Positions 8,594-17,092 of a DNA stretch of 64,000 nt are shown one piece after another. The position numbers were made by a program, and so were the translations under genes. The DNA comes from Pseudomonas sp. R5-89-07. GTDB lineage: Bacteria > Pseudomonadota > Gammaproteobacteria > Pseudomonadales > Pseudomonadaceae. Below the pieces are notes generated by a model, which saw nothing but the letters and a program-made list of their open reading frames with translations, was not told the origin of the DNA and made no database searches. The DNA is taken from the NCBI RefSeq assembly GCF_003851685.1, contig NZ_CP027727.1, positions 2,852,001 to 2,916,000 of the forward strand, read 5' to 3'. Numbering within the stretch: the stretch's first letter is position 1; each line of letters opens with the position of its first letter.

Positions 8594-9321
8594 TCAGAAC
8601 GGTTCCTTGAATGGCCGCAAGTCCAGCTCCTGGGTCCAGGCGCTGCGCGGTTGGGTGTGCAGATACCAATAGGCGTCGGCGATGTCTTCGAGCCGCAATG
8701 CGCCTTCTTCGCCCAGCTTGGCCAGGTAGTCCGGTGCGCGGCTTTGCACGCGTTCGCCATCGATGGAACCGTCGATGACCACATGGGCGACATGCACATT
8801 CTGTGGGCCGAATTCCCGGGCAAACGACTGTGCCACCGAGCGCAACCCGGCTTTGCCTGCCGCAAACGCGGTGTACGGCGGCTTGCCGCGCAATGACGCG
8901 GTGGCGCCCGTAAACAACAGGCTGCCGCCGCCATTGGCAAGCAGCGCGCGGGTGGCCTCGCGGGCGAACAGAAAGCCCCCAATGTCGAGGCGCGCCAGGT
9001 TTGCTCGAACAACTCGGCGCTCAACTCAAGCGACGGCTTGGACACCGAATTGCCCACGTTGAAGATCGCCGCCTTGAGTGTGCCGAGCTGATTGACCTGG
9101 GCGATGGCGGCGAGCACATCGGCTTCGATACCCACGTCGGCCACGATTGCATTGGCTTTGCCGCCGTTCGCTTCTATATCGGCCACTACCGCCTGCAACT
9201 TGTCCAGGCTCCTGCCGCTGACCGCTACGCGGTAGTCCTCGCGGGCAAAACGCCGCGCCAAGGCTGCACCCAGCCCGGCAACCGCGCCGACCCCGGCAAT
9301 CCACACCACTGATTGCGCCAT
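8594..9321 (-). pseudogene. Short-chain dehydrogenase/reductase with a one-base frameshift
   Basis: The first part (from ATG 9321, nine bases after GGAGG) has the Rossmann start GVGAVAGLG and the segment AAIFNVGN. At about residue 114 the frame must shift to give TLGGFLFAREATRALL, then FTGATASLRG, the YTAFAAGKAG catalytic Tyr/Lys region and the end ...LRPFKEPF at 8594. The shift falls at a run of five C (8976-8980 on the plus strand); one more C restores a complete SDR of about 242 residues. Either this is a true homopolymer mutation or a sequence error. A natural SDR and CmcJ-like pair suggests both act on one metabolite. Confidence 0.8.
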
Positions 9322-9628
9322 GCGCCACATCCTCCAATGGGGTAAGTGGCTACCAATCTACCCATGGCCGGGCGGGAGGAATAAGAATATCGACAGCTAA
9401 GGTTATGCTCGTCTTTTCAGGTCAGGCATAGGGGATCAGAAAGCCCGGTCTGCAATTAAGCCCCTGGATCGTTTCTATCTTTCGCCCATGTGAGCGACTG
9501 GCGTATGGCAGGTCGAATAGCATTCTTGTTGCGTGGTTATATCCTCATGTTTTTTTAATATTTCTTGTTATATGGGGCGAGCAGTAAAGTACTGCTAATT
9601 CCTTCATGGCCGCCATTGGAAATTGTCT
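9322..9628. promoter_or_regulatory. Divergent intergenic region with a perfect 7-3-7 inverted repeat
   Basis: This stretch separates the minus-strand SDR/CmcJ pair from the plus-strand sigma-54 activator. A T-rich patch lies at 9550-9572, and the inverted repeat AGCAGTAAAGTACTGCT lies at 9580-9596, 32 bp before the activator's ATG. That position, overlapping the likely promoter or leader, fits an operator for the activator gene. I do not recognise a clear -35/-10 pair, and there is no -24/-12 element. Confidence 0.45.
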
Positions 9629-10708
9629 ATGAACATCCCGCGCGGACATCCCAGCCCGATTTTGACATTGCCTCAGGGCGATAAAGACCCTCTTTCAATC
9701 CGAGCTAAAGCGCTGGTATTTGCCGACCCTCGGTCTCGGCAGTTGCTTGAGTATCTGCAGCGGGTGGCGCCCAGTGACGCGCCAGTGTTGATCAATGGAG
9801 AGACGGGCACCGGTAAGGAGTTGGTGGCGCGCTACATCCATTCGAGCAGTGGCCGCGCTGGCGCTTTTATTGCGGTCAACTGCGGTGCGATCAGTGAGAC
9901 CCTGGCTGAAAGTGAGTTTTTTGGCCACGAGGCCGGGTCCTTCTCAGGCGCTGTCGGCCGGCGAGCTGGCTGGTTTGAGGAGGCGGATGGAGGGACGCTG
10001 TTTCTCGATGAGATCGGTGATCTGCCGTTGCCTTTGCAAGTTAAATTGCTGCGTGTTCTACAGGAGCAGGAGGTGGTTCGGGTCGGCTCGCGCAAACCGA
10101 TCAAGATCAACATTCGATTGGTGACGGCGACCAACGTCAATCTGGAACAGGCCATTGAAGCCGGAAATTTCCGGCTCGATCTGTTCTATCGAATAAACGT
10201 CGCCCAAGTGGAAGTTTTGCCGTTAAGGGCACGTCCCTTGGACATTCTGCCGTTGGTGGAACACTTCAGGAAACTCTACAGCGCCCGCCTTAAAATCAAT
10301 GAGCCTATGCTTTCGGAGTCGGCTACTCAGGCGCTGCTCGATTATCCCTGGCCGGGTAATATCCGCGAGCTCGAGAACGTTGTTCACTTGGCTTTACTGG
10401 TGGCTGGCGACAGACCGGTCCGCCCCGAGCACCTGAAATTCTCGGCAGGCCTTAGTGCATTGCAGGGCGCCAGTTCCAGCGGGGTGCAAAAGCTTCCTCA
10501 GGAAGTGCTTCGCGAACAGTTTTTGCGATTGTTCGATGTGCCAGGTGATTCACTCTTGCACGATATTGAGGAGTTGATGGTTCGCGAGGCTTTTGCCTAC
10601 TGCGGTTTCAACCAGCTGCGCACCGCGCAACTGCTGGGTATTACCCGCAACGCCATGCGCACCTTACTGGTCAATCACGGCATGCTCAAAGGTCGAGCAA
10701 AACCCTGA
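9629..10708 (+). CDS. Sigma-54-dependent activator without receiver domain (SfnR-like)
   Basis: The 359-residue product is an AAA+ enhancer-binding protein with almost no N-terminal sensor. It shows Walker A GETGTGKE (57-64), the sigma-54 contact loop GSFSGA (103-108, usually GAFTGA), Walker [11 protein letters not shown] (121-130) and the [14 protein letters not shown] motif. A Fis-type helix-turn-helix follows (about 315-355, ending RNAMRTLL). The start is ATG 9629; a TTG six bases earlier is unlikely. SfnR, which controls dimethyl-sulfone use in P. putida, has the same short layout, and such proteins are controlled by their own expression level. It ends 7 bp from the convergent flavin-monooxygenase operon. 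Four -24/-12 promoters 9-12 kb away are its likely targets. Confidence 0.85.
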   Translation: MNIPRGHPSPILTLPQGDKDPLSIRAKALVFADPRSRQLLEYLQRVAPSDAPVLINGETGTGKELVARYIHSSSGRAGAFIAVNCGAISETLAESEFFGHEAGSFSGAVGRRAGWFEEADGGTLFLDEIGDLPLPLQVKLLRVLQEQEVVRVGSRKPIKINIRLVTATNVNLEQAIEAGNFRLDLFYRINVAQVEVLPLRARPLDILPLVEHFRKLYSARLKINEPMLSESATQALLDYPWPGNIRELENVVHLALLVAGDRPVRPEHLKFSAGLSALQGASSSGVQKLPQEVLREQFLRLFDVPGDSLLHDIEELMVREAFAYCGFNQLRTAQLLGITRNAMRTLLVNHGMLKGRAKP

Positions 10709-10715
10709 TCTGCGT

Positions 10716-11852
10716 TCAACCTTGTTTGACCTGGCCGGGGGCATTGCCGATACGGCGTAGCTGAGGCAGCAACTGCTCGCCCAGGTGAATCGCTTCCTCC
10801 AAATGGGGGAAACCCGACAGAATAAAACTGTCCACCCCCAACTGGTGATACTCCTCGATTCGCTCTGCCACCTGCGCATAACTGCCGACCAACGCTGTTC
10901 CTGCGCCGCCGCGTACCAAGCCTACACCGGCCCAAAGATTGGCTGACACCTCAAGTTCCCGAGCGCCGCGCCCACGGCCCTGCATCAACTGCGTCTGCCT
11001 GCTTTGCCCCACCGACTCATACGCCGCCATCTGCCGTTGTGCATGGTCAATGGTATCCGTCGGGATTTCTTCCAGCAGCCGTTCCACGTGGGCCCAGGCC
11101 GCGTCGTCAGTGATTGCGGCGAACACGTGCAGACGCAGGCCGAAGCGCAGCGTACGGCCCTGGGCTGCCGCCAGGTCACGCATGCGTTGGATGCGTTCGG
11201 CGATCATCGCCGGCGGTTCGCACCACATCAGATAAGTTTGCCCATGGGCCGCACCGACACGCTCGGCGGCTTCGGAGGCACCGCCAAAGTAAATCGCCGG
11301 TACTCGTGCGCCTGGCGCAATCGGCGTTTGAATGCCGCTGCGGTAGTAACGTCCTGCATGCGAGGGTGGCTGGCCCGCCCACACGGCCTGGAACACCTGC
11401 AGAAATTCTGCGGTGCGCGCGTAACGTTCATCGTGTTCGAGAAAATCCCCGAGGGAACGCTGTTCAAAACGGCTGGAGCCCGTCACCACATGCAACGCCA
11501 GGCGGTTCTCGCTGAGCAGTTGCAACGTCGCCGCGCGGTGGGCGGTATAGGCTGGCAGCTCGGTGCCCGGTCGCAGCGTCAGGAGGAATTTCAGGCGGCG
11601 CACTTCCTGGGCCAACACCGCAGTGATCAGCCACGGGTCTTCAAACCCGGCAGCGGTGGGCACCATGATGCTGTCGAAACCGGCCTGCTCGGTGGCGCGT
11701 ACAATCTGGCGCAGGTAGTCCAGCGTCGGTGCACGCTCGCCTTGCTGGAACAACCCGACCTTTGGCAAGCCGCTGCTGGTGAGGTGACGGCCATCGCCAT
11801 TGGTGGGTAAAAACCAGTCCAGTTGGATCGGTGGGCGTACATCATCAGTCAT
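10716..11852 (-). CDS. SsuD-like alkanesulfonate monooxygenase (FMNH2-dependent)
   Basis: The 378-residue product has the length and layout of SsuD: start LDWFLPTNGDGRHL, VPTAAGFEDPW, YFGGASEAAERVG, FGLRLHVFA and GLVRGGAGTALVG. The active-site Arg/His pair (RLH) and the mobile-loop Arg are kept, but the position of E. coli SsuD Cys54 is Phe70 here. Known relatives use FMNH2 from a separate reductase and O2 to release sulfite from sulfonates. No flavin reductase gene lies in this window. It is last in the seven-gene sigma-54 operon and overlaps the gene before it by 8 bp. The substrate may differ from classic alkanesulfonates. Confidence 0.85.
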   Translation of the reverse strand: MTDDVRPPIQLDWFLPTNGDGRHLTSSGLPKVGLFQQGERAPTLDYLRQIVRATEQAGFDSIMVPTAAGFEDPWLITAVLAQEVRRLKFLLTLRPGTELPAYTAHRAATLQLLSENRLALHVVTGSSRFEQRSLGDFLEHDERYARTAEFLQVFQAVWAGQPPSHAGRYYRSGIQTPIAPGARVPAIYFGGASEAAERVGAAHGQTYLMWCEPPAMIAERIQRMRDLAAAQGRTLRFGLRLHVFAAITDDAAWAHVERLLEEIPTDTIDHAQRQMAAYESVGQSRQTQLMQGRGRGARELEVSANLWAGVGLVRGGAGTALVGSYAQVAERIEEYHQLGVDSFILSGFPHLEEAIHLGEQLLPQLRRIGNAPGQVKQG

Positions 11853-12822
11853 GGTTCAGGCGCTCCTTGCGCAAACCCTGTTGGAAAAGCAATGGTAAAA
11901 CCTGTTCGCCAAAGCGCAGCACTTCGCTGACTGACGGCCCGCCCTCCAGGATCAGGTGATTCAAGCCAATTCCGTGCAGTTCTTGCAGGCGTGTGGCGAC
12001 TTGTTGCGGGGTGCCCACCAGGATCAGTGGTTGGCCGGCTTCCCGTTGCAGCAGGTTGGGATGCACTTCCCACCGGCGTAGCGGGTGGCGTGCTCGGAGC
12101 AGGGTGGCTAGGGGTTCCTCGGGCAATTGAGGAACCGATAATAAAGTGGCGGCGGTCTCCCAGGCGAGGTCTTCGCTTTCGCCGAGGATCAAGCCAAACG
12201 TGCAGGCAAACTCGAGCGTAGGTCGGATCTGCCGCCAACGCTGTATCTCCTGGGCCAATCGTAGTGGGTGGCCAGGCGCTAACAGGCAGGTCCGCGCATG
12301 TGCCGCCACCAGCGTATGGCTCTGGGTGTCGTCCAGTAGCAACGAGGGGGCGGGTATTTCGCGGCGGGTGACGCCGGCGCTCTCCAGTTGGAAATATCGG
12401 CCCTGATAGTCGAACCCTTCGGTGTTGGACGCCAGCAGGTGTTGCAGGATTTCCAGATATTCGCCAATGCGTTCGCTGCGTTGGTCGCGGTTGAGCCACT
12501 CCCCAAAGGCACTGTGTTCGCTATTGGGTAAATGTAGCCGTACACGGTGGCCGCTGATCGACTGCAGGCTTTGCAGGGTAGTGGCCAGCGCGGCTGGCAG
12601 CATCACTTCCGGCGGCACACTCACCGACAACTGCACGCTACGGGTATGCGCGCACAAGACTGCCGCCACGCCCAGGCTGTCGGCACATAACGCGCCGCCG
12701 GGAATCCAGAGGCCATCGAGCCCGGCGTATTCCACAGCCTGGGCCAATTGAATCCATTGTCCCGGCCGCGCCGCCCAGTCAGGCGTACACAGGGGCATCA
12801 ACCAGCTGAATTCCAGAGGCAT
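11845..12822 (-). CDS. Divergent SsuD/luciferase-like protein, probably without the catalytic residues
   Basis: The 325-residue product aligns in outline with SsuD: MPLEFSWLMPL at the start, ...EYAGLDGLWIPGG, YQGRYFQLESAGV, and an EVHPNLLQ segment before the C-terminal helices. The Arg/His pair (RLH in the neighbour) is replaced by TFG in FACTFGLIL, and the glycine-rich mobile loop with its arginine is missing (only QREAGQPLILVG). It probably cannot do the usual flavin chemistry. The 8-bp overlap with the intact SsuD-like gene suggests coupled translation and a partner-subunit role, like LuxB beside LuxA. That role is inference; it could also be a decaying paralog. Confidence 0.7.
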   Translation of the reverse strand: MPLEFSWLMPLCTPDWAARPGQWIQLAQAVEYAGLDGLWIPGGALCADSLGVAAVLCAHTRSVQLSVSVPPEVMLPAALATTLQSLQSISGHRVRLHLPNSEHSAFGEWLNRDQRSERIGEYLEILQHLLASNTEGFDYQGRYFQLESAGVTRREIPAPSLLLDDTQSHTLVAAHARTCLLAPGHPLRLAQEIQRWRQIRPTLEFACTFGLILGESEDLAWETAATLLSVPQLPEEPLATLLRARHPLRRWEVHPNLLQREAGQPLILVGTPQQVATRLQELHGIGLNHLILEGGPSVSEVLRFGEQVLPLLFQQGLRKERLNHD

Positions 12823-12838
12823 GCATACGCTCCATTAT

Positions 12839-13816
12839 TCATCGTTTTTTCCAACCCAAGGCCGGAGCGATGTCCTGGGCCAGGATTTCCAAACGTTTGA
12901 GGATTTGTGCCTGGGTCGAGCTTTCGGCCTGAACCACAGCAATCAGGTAGTCAGCATAAGGCAGCAGCGACGGGTCCTGTTGCAAGCTTTCGATCACTTC
13001 ATCGGGATGGCCGTGGTGCACGTTCATCAAGCGCAGGTGTTCCTGCAAATCCAAGGCTTCTTCGATCAGGCCCTCGCGTTGCAGGCGCGGGATATGCCGC
13101 TCGATATCCACCGACAGTTCGGCCTGGGCGCTGACGCGGTCGGTGGCGGGGAAAATGGCACGCACTACGCCGATACGCGGTGCGCGGTCAGTGCGGGACC
13201 AGGCTTGCAGGTAGGCATCCGCCAAAGGCTTTTGCACGGTGAGCGGATCATGGGTGGCGGTGCCCAGCAGCAGTCCATTGCCTTGTCGAGCGGTATAGAG
13301 CGCGCCTTCAGTGGTGCCGTGGGAATGCCAAAGGCGTTCGGCCAGACCGATTGCAGGCGGTTGCAACGTCAATTCGCCGGTCAGCGGTTTACCTTCCAGA
13401 AGGCGCTGCAAACGTTGCTGACGCTCGGCAAAATCCGCCTGGCGCCGGCTTGGGTCGCGATCAAAGGCGCTGAAGTTATCGAGGTTGGCGCCACCACTGC
13501 CCAGGCCCAATTGCACGCGCCCGCTGCTCAAGGCGTCCAGCACACTGGCGTCCTCGGCCAGGCGGATCGGGTCTTCGAATGGCAACACAATCACTCCGGT
13601 GCCCAGTTCGATGTGCCGCGTGCGTTCGGCAACGGCCGCCAGCAGCACCAAGGGTGAGGGAAGACGACCAAAGCCATTGCTCAAGTGGTGCTGGGCAATC
13701 CAGCCACCGTCGAAGCCCAGGGCTTCAGCCACTTCGAATTGTTCGATCAGGTCGCGGTAAACCTGCTGGGGGTCATCACCAAAAGCGTGGCTGAGGAAAC
13801 CCAATTTGAACGTCAT
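12839..13816 (-). CDS. LLM-class flavin-dependent monooxygenase (tandem copy 2)
   Basis: The 325-residue luciferase-like protein begins MTFKLGFLSHAFGDDPQQVY and carries GGWIAQHHLSNGFGRLPSP, HIELGTGVIVLPFEDPIRLAED and GRVQLGLGSGG, all typical of FMN-dependent bacterial luciferase-like monooxygenases. The gene before it (13813-14793) has the same motifs in the same order, so the two come from a tandem duplication. The genes overlap by 4 bp. It is the fifth gene of the operon. The substrate is unknown; the setting suggests oxidative cleavage of an organosulfur or related compound. Confidence 0.82.
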   Translation of the reverse strand: MTFKLGFLSHAFGDDPQQVYRDLIEQFEVAEALGFDGGWIAQHHLSNGFGRLPSPLVLLAAVAERTRHIELGTGVIVLPFEDPIRLAEDASVLDALSSGRVQLGLGSGGANLDNFSAFDRDPSRRQADFAERQQRLQRLLEGKPLTGELTLQPPAIGLAERLWHSHGTTEGALYTARQGNGLLLGTATHDPLTVQKPLADAYLQAWSRTDRAPRIGVVRAIFPATDRVSAQAELSVDIERHIPRLQREGLIEEALDLQEHLRLMNVHHGHPDEVIESLQQDPSLLPYADYLIAVVQAESSTQAQILKRLEILAQDIAPALGWKKR

Positions 13817-14793
13817 GACTGGGCTCCTGTGGGTTGCCAGCCCAGTGCGAGTGCGATGTGTTCGCGGATGATCTCCAGGGCACGGATCGCCTCGCGCAGC
13901 GGCGTGCTGGTGGTTTGTACTTGCAGGATCAGTTGGTCGTGGGCGGTCAATGGCGGGCCTTGTTGCAATTGCTCGATGATCTGCTCCACCGGGCCGTGCA
14001 ACACGCCGAGGCGCTTGAGGGTGGTGTCGAAGTCAGCGTCCAGCGTGCCCTTGAGTACGCCGATGCTTTGCTGGCGTTGCACATAGGCCTGGATATCGCG
14101 GCGTGTGGCGTCGTCCGGTGCGGGGAGCAAGGCCTGCACCCGTGCTACGCGGGCGGGCGTGCCGTTGTCGCCGGTCCAGGCGTTGCGGTAACGGTTCACC
14201 CGTTCAATATCGGCTTGGGCAGGCAAATGCGGATTGGGTGCCATGATCAGGCCATGGCCACGTTCGGCTACCAGCTCCACCCGCGCGGTGGCTTCCCACA
14301 CACGCTGGCTCAAACCGTTGGTGCGTGGCAGGAGGCGGGAACCGCTGTCGGTCAGCGGCGCGTTGCCAAATGCATTGAGCAACTGTTGAAGGTGCTGCTC
14401 GTAGTCACGATGCCGTGTTTCATGCTCGCGGCCGAAGGCGACGAAGGTCTCAGGATCAAAACCCGCACCGAGGCCCAGTTCCAGTCGGCCGTTGCACAGC
14501 ACGTCCAGCACGGCGGCGTCTTCCGCCAGGCGCAGCGGCGCCTCCTGGGGTAATACGATAATTCCGGTGCCGAGGCTGATATGCCGTGTCTGCTGGGCGA
14601 CGGCCGCCAACAATACCAACGGCGACGGCAAGCGCCCATTTTCACTGGCGAAGTGGTGCTGCGCTAACCAGCCACTGTCAAAGCCCAGCGCTTCGGCAAC
14701 CTTGAACAGTTCCAGGGTGTCGCGGTAGACCTTGGGATCAGCACTCGGGCTATAGACCCGGCTCAGAAACCCGAGGGAAAAGCCTGCACTCAT
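13813..14793 (-). CDS. LLM-class flavin-dependent monooxygenase (tandem copy 1)
   Basis: The 326-residue protein starts MSAGFSLGFLSRVYSPSADP and has SGWLAQHHFASENGRLPSP, HISLGTGIIVLPQEAPLRLAED and GRLELGLGAG. It matches the next gene motif by motif, so the pair are tandem paralogs. It overlaps SurE upstream by 4 bp (ATGA) and copy 2 downstream by 4 bp. Like its relatives it should bind reduced FMN made elsewhere. Two kept copies hint at two substrates or a heterodimer. Confidence 0.82.
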   Translation of the reverse strand: MSAGFSLGFLSRVYSPSADPKVYRDTLELFKVAEALGFDSGWLAQHHFASENGRLPSPLVLLAAVAQQTRHISLGTGIIVLPQEAPLRLAEDAAVLDVLCNGRLELGLGAGFDPETFVAFGREHETRHRDYEQHLQQLLNAFGNAPLTDSGSRLLPRTNGLSQRVWEATARVELVAERGHGLIMAPNPHLPAQADIERVNRYRNAWTGDNGTPARVARVQALLPAPDDATRRDIQAYVQRQQSIGVLKGTLDADFDTTLKRLGVLHGPVEQIIEQLQQGPPLTAHDQLILQVQTTSTPLREAIRALEIIREHIALALGWQPTGAQS

Positions 14794-15704
14794 GGTTTCA
14801 CCTCATGGGCCAACTGCTTTTGCAGTGCTGGCCCTGCGCTGACGGATTCCGGCAGGCCACTGAACGGGCTGATGGTCAGGTAACCTTTGTTCAGCCACAC
14901 CGCTTCATCGTTCTGTTGCGCAGCGGTAGCGGCGGGGCTGTATTGGAAGCCGATGCCGGGTTTGCCGGGCAGGTTGAACTGCTTGAGATCATCGGTGTAC
15001 AGCGCCTCAAAACCCACATAGCTGCCGACGCGGGTCAGTTTGACGCCTTTTATCTGCGCATCCTTGGGCAGGTTGATATTCAAGCCCAGGCCCGGCGGTA
15101 GCAGCGCGCCATGGGGTTGGCGATGCTGGTCGAGGGCATGCACCAGGTTTGCTACCAGTTGGGCGGCGCGCTGCGGGTCTTTCTCCTTCAGATCAGTACT
15201 CACCGCCAATGCCGGAATGCCCGACTGCAACGCCACGCTGGCGGTATTGAAGGTACCGGAGGCCATATTGATCGCGCCGAGGTTATTGCCAGGGTTGGGG
15301 CCGACGATTACCAGGTCGGGATGTGGCAGGACTTTTTTCAGGCCCATCAGCAGTGCCATCACCGGCGTGCCGCTGATTTCGATCTGTACTGCTTTGCCGG
15401 CGCACTCGGTGCTCTGGCATAGGCCTTTGTCGGTGGTGCTGATGTAATAGCTGTCGGGGTAAGCGGGGTCGGTATCGCGCCCAACACTCACTTCGCGACC
15501 GAAAAAGAACGAACCGCCTCGCGCGCTCTGATCACTCTGAGGCGCGGCGATTTTCACGTTGTGACCCTGGGCTTTCAGCGCTGTGTAGAGTGCGCGAATG
15601 TTCGGATGCTGATAGCCGTCGTCGTTGCTCAGCAAGATATTCAAGGCGAAGGCTTTGGGGGCGATCATGCTGGCGAAGGCGAGCATCCAGGCGCTGCGTT
15701 TCAT
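14790..15704 (-). CDS. SurE-like 5'/3'-nucleotidase with an export signal
   Basis: The product has 304 residues from ATG 15704, which has a strong GGGAGGG site; an upstream extension is out of keeping. It starts with a signal peptide of about 20 residues ending APKAFA, then the SurE core: NILLSNDDGYQHPNIRAL with the metal-binding NDD, APQSDQSARGGS, SGTPV, and PDLVIVGPNPGNNLG. Classic SurE is cytoplasmic and hydrolyses nucleoside monophosphates or short polyphosphates; an exported version would act in the periplasm. It lies between flavin-monooxygenase genes with 4-bp overlaps on both sides. A phosphorylated or nucleotide-like substrate taken up by the TonB receptor is possible, but unproven. 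Confidence 0.85.
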   Translation of the reverse strand: MKRSAWMLAFASMIAPKAFALNILLSNDDGYQHPNIRALYTALKAQGHNVKIAAPQSDQSARGGSFFFGREVSVGRDTDPAYPDSYYISTTDKGLCQSTECAGKAVQIEISGTPVMALLMGLKKVLPHPDLVIVGPNPGNNLGAINMASGTFNTASVALQSGIPALAVSTDLKEKDPQRAAQLVANLVHALDQHRQPHGALLPPGLGLNINLPKDAQIKGVKLTRVGSYVGFEALYTDDLKQFNLPGKPGIGFQYSPAATAAQQNDEAVWLNKGYLTISPFSGLPESVSAGPALQKQLAHEVKP

Positions 15705-17035
15705 GCCCTCCCTCCCGTAAAGCGGTTGTCCGGGCGCGGCAGGCCGAGGTTTTCGCGCAGGGTGGTGCCCTCGTATTCCTGGCGAAACAACCCACGCGCC
15801 TGCAGCAGCGGAATCACCTGATCGACGAACACGTCGATGGCGCCAGGGAAGTAGGGAAAGAACACATTGAAGCCATCGCATGCCCGCGCCTGGAACCACG
15901 CCTCAAAGTGATCGGCAACGTCCTCGGCGGTACCCACTACAGGGTTGCCTCCGGCCAGGCGCAAGTACAACTGGCGGATGCTCAGGTTCTCCGTGCGCGC
16001 CAGTTCCAGCACCTTATCCCGACGGCTGCCGCGTTGGCCCACGGGGGTGTCCGGCAATGGGCCGTCGAGGTCGTGGCCGGAGAGGTCGATGTCATCGCCC
16101 AAGGTGTCGGCCAGCAGGCGCAGGCCCAGCACCGGGTCGATCAGCGCCTGGAACTCTTCGAACAGCACCTTGGCTTGTTCACGGGTACCGGCAATAAACG
16201 GTGTGACGCCGGGCAGGATTTTGACGTGATCCGGGTCGCGGCCGAGCGCAGCGGCGCGTGCCTTGATGTCCTGGTAGAACGCCTGGGCGCCTTCCACGTT
16301 ATGCGAGTGGGCGAAGATCAGTTCGGCAACCCGGGCGGCGAGTTGCTTGCCCGGCTCCGAGGCGCCGGCCTGCACCAGTACCGGGTGGCCCTGGGGCGGG
16401 CGCGCCACGTTGAGCGGGCCGCGTACGGCAAAGTGCTTGCCGCGATGGTTGAGGGTGTGCAATTTGGCCGGGTCGAAATACTCGCCACTGGCTTTATCGC
16501 GGGTAAAGGCGTCGTCGTCCCAGCTGTCCCACAGATCCTTGACCACGTCATGGAACTCTTCGGCACGCTGGTAGCGGTCGCCATGGTCGACGTGGTGTTC
16601 GCGGCCGAAATTCCACGCTTCATCCGAAACCACCGAGGTCACCAGGTTCCAGGCGGCGCGTCCCTTGGACAGATGGTCCAGGGACGCGAATTTGCGCGCG
16701 ATATGGTACGGCTCGTTGTAGGTGGTGGTCGCGGTTGCAATCAGCCCGATGTTGTTTGTGACGGCAGCCAGGGCCGACATCAACGTCAGCGGTTCGAAGT
16801 GTTCGGCGCGCGCCGTACGGCTCAGGGCATCGTGATGGTGGCCCCACAAGGCGACCACATCGGCAATAAACAGTGCATCGAACTTGCCGCGCTCGGCGGT
16901 CTGCGCAATGTGTTTGAAATGCTCGAAATCCAGGCTGGCATCGGCTTGGGCCAGCGGGTGGCGCCAGGCGGCGACGTGGTGGCCGCTGTTGGCGAGGAAG
17001 GCCCCCAGTTTGAGTGTGTCGGTGCGGCGGGTCAT
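15701..17035 (-). CDS. NtaA/DmoA family FMN-dependent monooxygenase
   Basis: The 444-residue product has the longer layout of the NtaA/SnaA/DmoA family: LKLGAFLANSGHHVAAWRHP near the start, FDALFIADVV, NLVTSVVSDEAWNFG, HRYQRAEEF-type and WDSWDDDAF segments, then GKHFAVRGPLNVARPPQG and PVLVQAGASEPG. Relatives attack nitrilotriacetate, dibenzothiophene desulfurisation intermediates and dimethyl sulfide using FMNH2 and O2. It is the second gene of the sigma-54 operon, 57 bp after the TonB receptor, and overlaps SurE by 4 bp. Several luciferase-like enzymes in one operon suggest stepwise or broad-range oxidation. Confidence 0.88.
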   Translation of the reverse strand: MTRRTDTLKLGAFLANSGHHVAAWRHPLAQADASLDFEHFKHIAQTAERGKFDALFIADVVALWGHHHDALSRTARAEHFEPLTLMSALAAVTNNIGLIATATTTYNEPYHIARKFASLDHLSKGRAAWNLVTSVVSDEAWNFGREHHVDHGDRYQRAEEFHDVVKDLWDSWDDDAFTRDKASGEYFDPAKLHTLNHRGKHFAVRGPLNVARPPQGHPVLVQAGASEPGKQLAARVAELIFAHSHNVEGAQAFYQDIKARAAALGRDPDHVKILPGVTPFIAGTREQAKVLFEEFQALIDPVLGLRLLADTLGDDIDLSGHDLDGPLPDTPVGQRGSRRDKVLELARTENLSIRQLYLRLAGGNPVVGTAEDVADHFEAWFQARACDGFNVFFPYFPGAIDVFVDQVIPLLQARGLFRQEYEGTTLRENLGLPRPDNRFTGGRA

Positions 17036-17058
17036 GAACAGGCTCCCATCAGGGGCAA

Positions 17059-17086
17059 CTGCGGAGCTGGTGAACCGGCTCCGCAG
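17059..17086. other. Stem-loop between TonB receptor and monooxygenase genes
   Basis: CTGCGGAGC (17059-17067) pairs perfectly with GCTCCGCAG (17078-17086) around a 10-base loop. It lies in the 57-bp gap after the receptor stop. There is no T-run, so it may act as an RNA-processing or stability element that sets different levels for receptor and enzymes rather than as a full terminator. Confidence 0.5.
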
Positions 17087-17092
17087 GCTGGA

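Noticed and set aside
7747..9330. A 527-codon open frame that would fuse an SDR start to the CmcJ-like protein
   Set aside because: The middle (about codons 115-245) is low-complexity and arginine/cysteine-rich, and the true SDR continues in another frame. A perfect ribosome site precedes the CmcJ-like ATG at 8580. The fusion is an effect of the one-base shift.
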